From NCBI GenBank assembly GCA_017472695.1, contig JAFUOQ010000003.1, positions 45,364-109,363 on the forward strand: a DNA stretch of 64,000 nucleotides, in the 5' to 3' direction. The position numbers and the translations under genes are program-made. A model generated the notes under the pieces. That model made no database searches, was not told the DNA's origin, and saw nothing but the letters and a program-made list of their open reading frames with translations. Position 1 is the first letter of the stretch; each line of letters begins with the position of its first letter. Below are positions 59,348 through 64,000 of this stretch, in pieces. The stretch comes from Clostridia bacterium. Lineage in GTDB: Bacteria; Bacillota; Clostridia; Oscillospirales; CAG-272.

Positions 59348-59437
59348 CTACTCTCCTTTTAGTTTTTCAATTTCGCTATTCAACTTTTCTAATTGATTTA
59401 ATTGCTTTTGTGATTTTTTGAAAGTGAATAAACACAT
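59348..59437 (-). CDS. Possible 29-residue coiled-coil peptide
   Basis: A short minus-strand frame reading MCLFTFKKSQKQLNQLEKLN and on to SEIEKLKGE, with AGGA nine bases before the ATG. Its stop lies in a hairpin (AAAGGAGAGTA/TACTCTCCTTT type, 59337-59360) that can act as terminator. The heptad pattern is suggestive, but a frame this short is weak evidence. Confidence 0.25.
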   Translation of the reverse strand: MCLFTFKKSQKQLNQLEKLNSEIEKLKGE

Positions 59438-59572
59438 GCTGTTATTCCTGTTATGCTTAAAAGTAATAAATAAATATGAGATGCCACCTCAGAGAAAAGA
59501 CCAATTAAATATCCATCGTCTTTAAATCCATTATGACAAATCACAAAAAGATACAAAAAGAAACTTTGGCAA

Positions 59573-59590
59573 CTCATAACCCGGAGGTCG
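59573..59590 (+). repeat. Partial copy of tRNA-fMet, left piece (attachment-site relic)
   Basis: CTCATAACCCGGAGGTCG, identical over 18 bases to the anticodon loop through variable loop of the intact tRNA-fMet. It marks the distal end of the element. Confidence 0.8.
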
Positions 59591-59595
59591 TGGGT

Positions 59596-59717
59596 AGCGA
59601 AGCCTAAAATGATTGAGTATCATTTTAGGCGAGTGAAACCGAACAAAGCAAGGAAAGTGATGAGCTTGTCGCTTGGACAAGCGACATCAATTGACTATGC
59701 GACTTTGGAGGGCAATG
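59596..59717. repeat. Hairpin-rich insertion splitting the tRNA-fMet copy
   Basis: About 122 bases interrupt the tRNA-like copy in its T loop. They contain a perfect hairpin GCCTAAAATGAT/ATCATTTTAGGC (about 59601-59630) and GCTTGTCGC/GCGACAAGC-type pairing (about 59663-59687). No coding capacity. Likely a small non-autonomous element. Confidence 0.65.
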
Positions 59718-59719
59718 AA

Positions 59720-59735
59720 AAATCCCGCCTCCGCA
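59720..59735 (+). repeat. Partial copy of tRNA-fMet, right piece
   Basis: AAATCCCGCCTCCGCA, identical to the T-arm 3' strand and acceptor end of the intact tRNA-fMet. Confidence 0.8.
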
Positions 59736-59748
59736 TCATATTTTACGG

Positions 59749-59816
59749 ACGAACGAAACACCTCATCCGCCTTTATCACGCTCCTTTTCCCCTTTGCCTT
59801 GCAGGGGAAGGCTTAA
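59749..59816. repeat. MITE-like repeat, partial copy 2
   Basis: Carries CACCTCATCC and a GCAGGGGAAGGCTTA end like the repeat at 31295-31414, but lacks the left half. Confidence 0.65.
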
Positions 59817-59912
59817 ATACGCCGCACAAAATTTATTTTCAGTTTATTACATTGCCCCTAGGGTGCGTTCTCTCTATTTATTAAAAATTTTCCCATTTTT
59901 ATGAAAAATCTA

Positions 59913-59971
59913 TTGTGTTTTTTATTTGGGTGTGTTATAATTTAAGAAACAAACTATATCGTGATATAGTT
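59913..59971 (+). promoter_or_regulatory. tetR promoter and operator
   Basis: TTGTGT (59913-59918), 17 bases, TATAAT (59936-59941). Just downstream lies an inverted repeat, AACTATATC-GT-GATATAGTT (59952-59971), a typical TetR operator at the start of transcription. Confidence 0.85.
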
Positions 59972-59992
59972 GCATTTTGAGTGAGGTGGAAA

Positions 59993-60673
59993 ATGGCAGA
60001 AAAAACTATACATTATAGGTCGGATAAAGCCAAGTCAAAGGTGCTTCACGCGGCGGCAAGGTTATTCCTTGAAAAAGGATATACAGAGACTACCTTACGA
60101 GAGCTATCTCTTGTTTCGGGGGTAAACTATGGCTCGCTTACCTTTGCTTTTAGAAACAAGGAAAATATTCTTTCCGAGCTTGTGGGCTTTGTGCTTGACG
60201 GACAATTTGAATTTACTGAAAAGCTACTTAGTGGCAAGACTGATGACAAAATACTATTCTATGCTACTGAAACAACATTACAGCTTTATATGGCGGAATC
60301 AAGCGAGCATATAAGGGAGCTTTATTCTCTTTCCTATTCACAACAGGCATCCTCGGACATTATCTATAACAAGATAACCAAAAAGCTATCCGAGATATTT
60401 AAGGAGCAATACCCCAACTTTACGCAGGGAGAGTTTTATGAAAAGGAGCTTGCCTCAGCAGGTATTATGCGAAACTATATGACACGCCCCTGTGGCATAT
60501 ACTTTACAATGGATAGAAAGGTAAGGGCTTTCCTTGAAAACACATTCCTTCTCTACGAAATACCGAGAGAAAAAATTGAAGAAGCAATTAAGTTTGTTTC
60601 ACAATTTGATTTTAAAGAGCTTGCAAATCAAGTAATTGAAAATATGCTTTCATACCTTGAAAGCAAAACATAA
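59993..60673 (+). CDS. TetR-family transcriptional regulator
   Basis: A 226-residue repressor. ATG at 59993 chosen, with GAGGTGG four bases upstream; an in-frame GTG at 59981 overlaps this site. The helix-turn-helix is at about residues 25-50 (TLRELSLVSGVNYGSLTFAF). The C-terminal ligand domain is not recognisable to a specific effector. It is followed after 37 bases by the collagen-like surface protein, which it probably controls together with itself through the palindrome upstream. Confidence 0.88.
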   Translation: MAEKTIHYRSDKAKSKVLHAAARLFLEKGYTETTLRELSLVSGVNYGSLTFAFRNKENILSELVGFVLDGQFEFTEKLLSGKTDDKILFYATETTLQLYMAESSEHIRELYSLSYSQQASSDIIYNKITKKLSEIFKEQYPNFTQGEFYEKELASAGIMRNYMTRPCGIYFTMDRKVRAFLENTFLLYEIPREKIEEAIKFVSQFDFKELANQVIENMLSYLESKT

Positions 60674-60710
60674 AAATTCAATGCTTATATTATAAACGGA
60701 GGACACTACA

Positions 60711-63065
60711 ATGATTAAAACATTAAAAACAACTATTATTTCTTTTTCCATTTTGCTTTTTGCCTTTTTATTTATTTGGCTTGGGGCAAGCAAGATAAGT
60801 GCGGCAGACGGTGGCGCTTGTTCCTCAACCTCTTGTGATGGAACATACAAAAACGGCTTCTGCACCAAGTGTGATGGGTACGAAAAGCCATTACAGGACG
60901 AGGACGGCAACTATCTCATTGACAATGCCGGCAAGCTATATTGGCTTACAATAAGAAAAAATGGCACTTTGTACACAAAAAATGCGAAGCTCACTGCTGA
61001 CATTGTTGTAAACAAAGATGTTGTTGTAGATGGCGCTCTAAACACTGATGCTTCTGTTGTAGCATCCTTCCGTCCGTGGGAACCAGAAGATATCGTGAAG
61101 GATCTTTTTGACGGTCAAGGTCATACAATCAGTGGGCTTTATATACCGTCTGGTGCACTCGGCTTGTTTTCAGAGGTTTCACACATTTCAACCGTTAAAA
61201 ATTTAGGTGTAATTAACTCGTATTTTATTAGTGATGGAGGTCATGGAGCATATGCTGGCGGCATCACGGCTTCAAATAGTGGAACGATTTCTAACTGCTT
61301 CTCTAATGTGATTATTTACACAAAAGGCCATGACGCAACTGGGTTTTCAACTGTTATGGCGGGTGGTATTGCAGGTGAAAACTATTCATCTGGAAAAATT
61401 GAAAACTGCTATTTCACAGGAAATATAAGCGGAAGTGCTGAAGCTGGCGGCACTGAGGCTTATCATAAAGCAACTGTAAATATCGGTGGAATCGCCGGTC
61501 AAAATAAAGGTGCAGTTGTTAACTGCTATAGCACAGGTACCTTAAAAAGCAATGGAGCAACAGCGACCGACCCATCAAAGGAATTCGAGAATGTTGGTGG
61601 TATAATCGGTGAAAACCTTGAAAACGGTTCTTCTACAAACTGCTACTATTTAGATATCTCCGAAGCTGACGAGCTTGATGGTACAACCTTTAAAACAAGT
61701 GCACAATTTGAAAGTGGCGAGGTTGCATATCTTTTAAATGGTGGCGTAACCGACGGAACACAAGCATTTTATCAAACTACCGGCACAGGCTTGCCAGTAT
61801 TTGAGGGCGAAACAGTTTTATATATTTTACAATGTGATGGCACAACTTGGGCATACACAAACACCACAGAGCACGATAAAAGCATTGTTGAAGCTCAATA
61901 TTTCAACGAGGACGGAACCTGTAAGGTTTGTGGCACCTTGGCAGAGGTAAGGGTTGTTTCTGTTAATATGATTATTGGCAGTACTGTAGTTTATAAGACA
62001 GAATATTTTAGTGATATACAAGATGCTTTTGCTACAGCTATTGGCTCATTGGCTAATCCTACACAAATTACACTTTTAAAGGATGTTACCATTAACTCTA
62101 CAATAAATATTAGTGATAGCTATATTGTTCTTAATACACAAGCATTTAAGGTTGAGAGTACTTCTCTTCTTGGTCCTACGTTCTCTCTTTCTTCCACTAA
62201 TATTACTCTTACTGGCAATGGCACTGTCAAGGGTCAATCATGTGCTATCGAAATTGATGACGAATGCAAGGCTACTATTTCCGATAATGTAAAGGTTGTT
62301 TCCGATTTTGATGTAGTTAAAGTAAAAGATGGCGGTAGCTTTATTATGACTGGCGGAAGCGTGGAGGGTACAACTGCTATTAGCTACGAGAATCCTGGCG
62401 AAATTAAAATTTCAGGTGGCTCTATTATAGGTACGCTAAAGGATGAAATGACGGGAGGAAGTGCAAGCCAACCTGTAATTTCTGGCGTAACATTCCCAAA
62501 TGGCATTACTTTGTCAAGCGGTGGCGCGATAACACTTGAAAACTTACTCGAAAAGAATTATCTATATTGCGATGAAAATAACGAAATTCTTGACTCTAAT
62601 ACAAAATCTATGAGTGGCAAGATTACAGTAAGGAAATTAACCGATGTTCTTAACGAGATAAAAGATTCTGTTCAAAACGGCGAGGACGGAAAAACACCAG
62701 AGTTTAAAATAGAAAACGACATTCTTTATATTTCTTATGACAACTGGGCTACAATGGAAAGCTTAGGAAGTATAAAAGGTGAGCAAGGCATCCAAGGTGA
62801 AAAGGGCGAGCAAGGTGAACAAGGTATTCAAGGCGAAAAGGGTGATCAGGGCGACCAAGGTATCCAAGGCGAAAAGGGTGACCAAGGCGAAACTGGCATT
62901 CAAGGTGAAACAGGTGCTCAAGGTGAAACAGGTGCTCAAGGTGAAAACGGCAAGGACGGTGCAAACGGCTTGACAATAGCTGCAACTGTTATTGGAAGCG
63001 TTGCACTTGTAAGCAACATTGCATTGATTGCCTATGCACTTATTAAGAAAAAGAAATCAATTTAA
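60711..63065 (+). CDS. Surface protein with GLUG beta-helix motifs and collagen-like repeat
   Basis: A 784-residue exported protein. A signal peptide (to about residue 32) is followed by a short Cys-rich segment (CSSTSCDGTYKNGFCTKCDG). GLUG-type beta-helix motifs are seen at about 145-300 (GGIAGENYSSGKIENCYFTG, GGIAGQNKGAVVNCYSTG). A further parallel beta-helix region extends to about 640. Residues 690-752 are collagen-like Gly-X-Y triplets (GEQGIQGEKGEQGEQ). A C-terminal membrane helix and Lys tail anchor it. Probably an adhesin or a stalk. The collagen repeat is made of near-identical DNA units, so its length may vary between strains. Confidence 0.85.
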   Translation: MIKTLKTTIISFSILLFAFLFIWLGASKISAADGGACSSTSCDGTYKNGFCTKCDGYEKPLQDEDGNYLIDNAGKLYWLTIRKNGTLYTKNAKLTADIVVNKDVVVDGALNTDASVVASFRPWEPEDIVKDLFDGQGHTISGLYIPSGALGLFSEVSHISTVKNLGVINSYFISDGGHGAYAGGITASNSGTISNCFSNVIIYTKGHDATGFSTVMAGGIAGENYSSGKIENCYFTGNISGSAEAGGTEAYHKATVNIGGIAGQNKGAVVNCYSTGTLKSNGATATDPSKEFENVGGIIGENLENGSSTNCYYLDISEADELDGTTFKTSAQFESGEVAYLLNGGVTDGTQAFYQTTGTGLPVFEGETVLYILQCDGTTWAYTNTTEHDKSIVEAQYFNEDGTCKVCGTLAEVRVVSVNMIIGSTVVYKTEYFSDIQDAFATAIGSLANPTQITLLKDVTINSTINISDSYIVLNTQAFKVESTSLLGPTFSLSSTNITLTGNGTVKGQSCAIEIDDECKATISDNVKVVSDFDVVKVKDGGSFIMTGGSVEGTTAISYENPGEIKISGGSIIGTLKDEMTGGSASQPVISGVTFPNGITLSSGGAITLENLLEKNYLYCDENNEILDSNTKSMSGKITVRKLTDVLNEIKDSVQNGEDGKTPEFKIENDILYISYDNWATMESLGSIKGEQGIQGEKGEQGEQGIQGEKGDQGDQGIQGEKGDQGETGIQGETGAQGETGAQGENGKDGANGLTIAATVIGSVALVSNIALIAYALIKKKKSI

Positions 63066-63078
63066 AATAATTAACACA

Positions 63079-63112
63079 AAAGAGGTGGGCATTTCTGCCC
63101 ACCTCTTTTAAG
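63079..63112 (+). terminator. Terminator after the collagen-like gene
   Basis: AAAGAGGTGGGC pairs with GCCCACCTCTTT around ATTTCT, followed by TA-rich sequence. Confidence 0.9.
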
Positions 63113-63115
63113 ACA

Positions 63116-63275
63116 GTCGAGGTGATTCCCCTGCTAGGGGAATATCGCATAGCGACAAAAGGATTGCACTCTGCCAAGTGAGTGTTCCTATATGCGACGA
63201 ACAAAACACCTCATACACCGTTATCACGGTCACCTTTCCCTCTTGCCTTGCAAGGAAAATCTTAAAAATTAGTGA
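63116..63275. repeat. MITE-like repeat, divergent copy 3
   Basis: Contains CACCTCATAC, GTTATCACGG and a CTTGCAAGGAAAATCTTA end related to the repeats at 31295 and 59749, plus a left arm with a CCCCTGCTAGGGG palindrome. It abuts the broken transporter gene. Confidence 0.5.
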
Positions 63276-63705
63276 GCTATTAATTTCGCCCATTGCTATT
63301 CCATAAAAAATGTAGTGGAGTGCAAGCATTATATATCCGTTTGCCCCGCCGAAGCTTGGCGAACAGAAAATGATTACAAGGAAGCTAAGTGATGCCACGC
63401 AAAGTAGATTGACACCATTTTAGAAAATGATTTTTTGTCTGCATAGATGCCTAAAATTATAGATGCGACAACTATTGCAACAGCGGAAACGGCAGTCAAA
63501 AAGCCTATTCTAAACCAATATTCAAGCTCTAGGTCGTTTTTCATATATGTACCGAGAAACGGATTTGTTGAATTCGATGCGATATTCTAAAGCATGAAAA
63601 CGACCGTCACTAAAATAACGCCCTTTTCCTTAAAGGTTGGGAAAATTTCCTTAAAGCCGTGACCTTGTGTGCCAGGCTGTTCTTTCTGCACGAGAAAATC
63701 ATAGT
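63275..63705 (-). pseudogene. MFS transporter remnant
   Basis: Read on the minus strand, a frame from about 63705 has membrane-protein sequence (GFKEIFPTFKEKGVILVTVV). It meets a stop near 63590, continues (RIGFLTAVSAVAIVVASIIL, then GIYADKKSF), and shifts frame near 63415 into CVASLSFLVIIFCSPSFGG and HYIFYGIAMGEINSSL. The GIYADKKS loop and helix pattern fit the major facilitator superfamily. Stop, frameshift and missing ends show it is dead. A repeat copy borders its 3' end. Confidence 0.75.
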
Positions 63706-64000
63706 GAGGAGTGCAGTAAGGAATGGGTATGTATTACTCCGTCAACTGTTTTGCTTGTTCTTAATCCATTTGTAAAAGCAAGGGGCGGAGTCTGTCAAGA
63801 CACCCCGCCGTCCCCTGTCTTTCTATCTGACAACAAAAAAGGTGTACCACCTAACGGGAGATGTTCTTAGCGGAGAATTTGAAAACACCGTTAAGTACGA
63901 GCATCGCATTTGTCCGGACGAATGCAGTATGGGCTAAGCCCAAACCCATATACGTGAACCCCCAAAGCTCATTTCATTTGCTTCGGGGAACCCCTACACA
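63706..64000. other. No gene recognised at the window end
   Basis: The last 295 bases contain short palindromes (GGCGGAGTCT/AGACACCCCGCC near 63785-63812) but no credible coding frame. They look like further decayed repeat or transporter sequence. Confidence 0.4.

Larger units (their letters stand above)
55895..59735. mobile_element. Integrase-less element in the initiator tRNA gene
   Basis: The intact tRNA-fMet ends at 55894. A copy of its anticodon-to-variable region (CTCATAACCCGGAGGTCG, 59573-59590) and of its 3' end (AAATCCCGCCTCCGCA, 59720-59735) mark the other side. Between them lie small phage-like genes, a ribbon-helix-helix/Fic pair and short unknown genes, unlike the chromosomal flanks. 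No integrase, relaxase, replication or capsid gene is visible, so it is either a decayed prophage or a satellite mobilised in trans. Confidence 0.75.

Noticed and set aside
59609-59884. Plus-strand frame over the distal attachment relic
   Set aside because: It spans the tRNA-like copy, a hairpin insertion and a repeat copy; there is no conserved protein pattern.
63108-63398. Intact small membrane protein at the window end
   Set aside because: It is the shifted 3' part of the broken MFS transporter joined to repeat sequence.

Overview
The window looks like a chromosomal piece of a low-GC, strictly anaerobic member of the Clostridia, probably an uncultured gut lineage. The evidence is the Firmicute-type nusA-rnpM-ylxQ-infB order, oxygen-independent ribonucleotide reductase (NrdD/NrdG), a glycine riboswitch in front of an alanine/glycine symporter, many lipobox lipoproteins, many TTGACA/17 bp/TATAAT promoters, and BspA-type leucine-rich repeat secreted proteins. 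The lineage call is inference; no rRNA gene is present.

Layout. 1-4.3 kb: 3' part of the nusA-infB operon, followed by a structured, terminator-ended intergenic element that is a good candidate noncoding RNA. 4.7-7.8 kb: ThrH phosphatase, then a DUF1538 membrane protein translationally coupled to a double-domain P-II-like protein. 8.0-10.9 kb: a SOS-type cassette (LexA, a small unknown protein, Y-family polymerase) behind a promoter carrying four GGGACA half-sites, then TrmO. 11.0-27.8 kb (minus strand): one probable long operon made of a 2505-residue cell-surface subtilase with leucine-rich repeats, a lipoprotein, and OppA-B-C-D-F, which reads as a protease-plus-peptide-import locus. 28.2-39.2 kb: an extracytoplasmic redox and surface region. 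A CXXC-tailed membrane protein and a membrane Fe-S protein with an exported thioredoxin domain face three convergent lipoproteins with Thr/Glu/Asp-rich linkers, one of which also carries a thioredoxin domain. 39.3-45.4 kb: glycosyltransferase, clan-A-like glycosidase, AraC regulator, secreted repeat protein. 45.5-49.8 kb: nrdG, nrdD (with a fused glutaredoxin-like tail) and trxB, with NrdR-like boxes. 49.8-52.7 kb: a dense hairpin array, the glycine riboswitch with its symporter, and a DUF308 protein.

52.7-64 kb is accessory DNA. A BlaI/BlaR1-type cassette lies between 12-bp inverted repeats. tRNA-Trp, tRNA-Leu and initiator tRNA-Met follow. The initiator tRNA is the apparent attachment site of a 3.7-kb integrase-less element (phage-like small genes, a ribbon-helix-helix/Fic pair) whose far end is a partial copy of the tRNA that has itself been split by a small hairpin-rich insertion. 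A TetR gene and a collagen-like surface protein follow, and then repeat copies and a broken MFS transporter gene.

The points most worth following up are the lipoprotein/thioredoxin system with a repeated, apparently undescribed module, the structured RNA after infB, the unusual LexA operator array, the hairpin array after trxB, and the element in the initiator tRNA.
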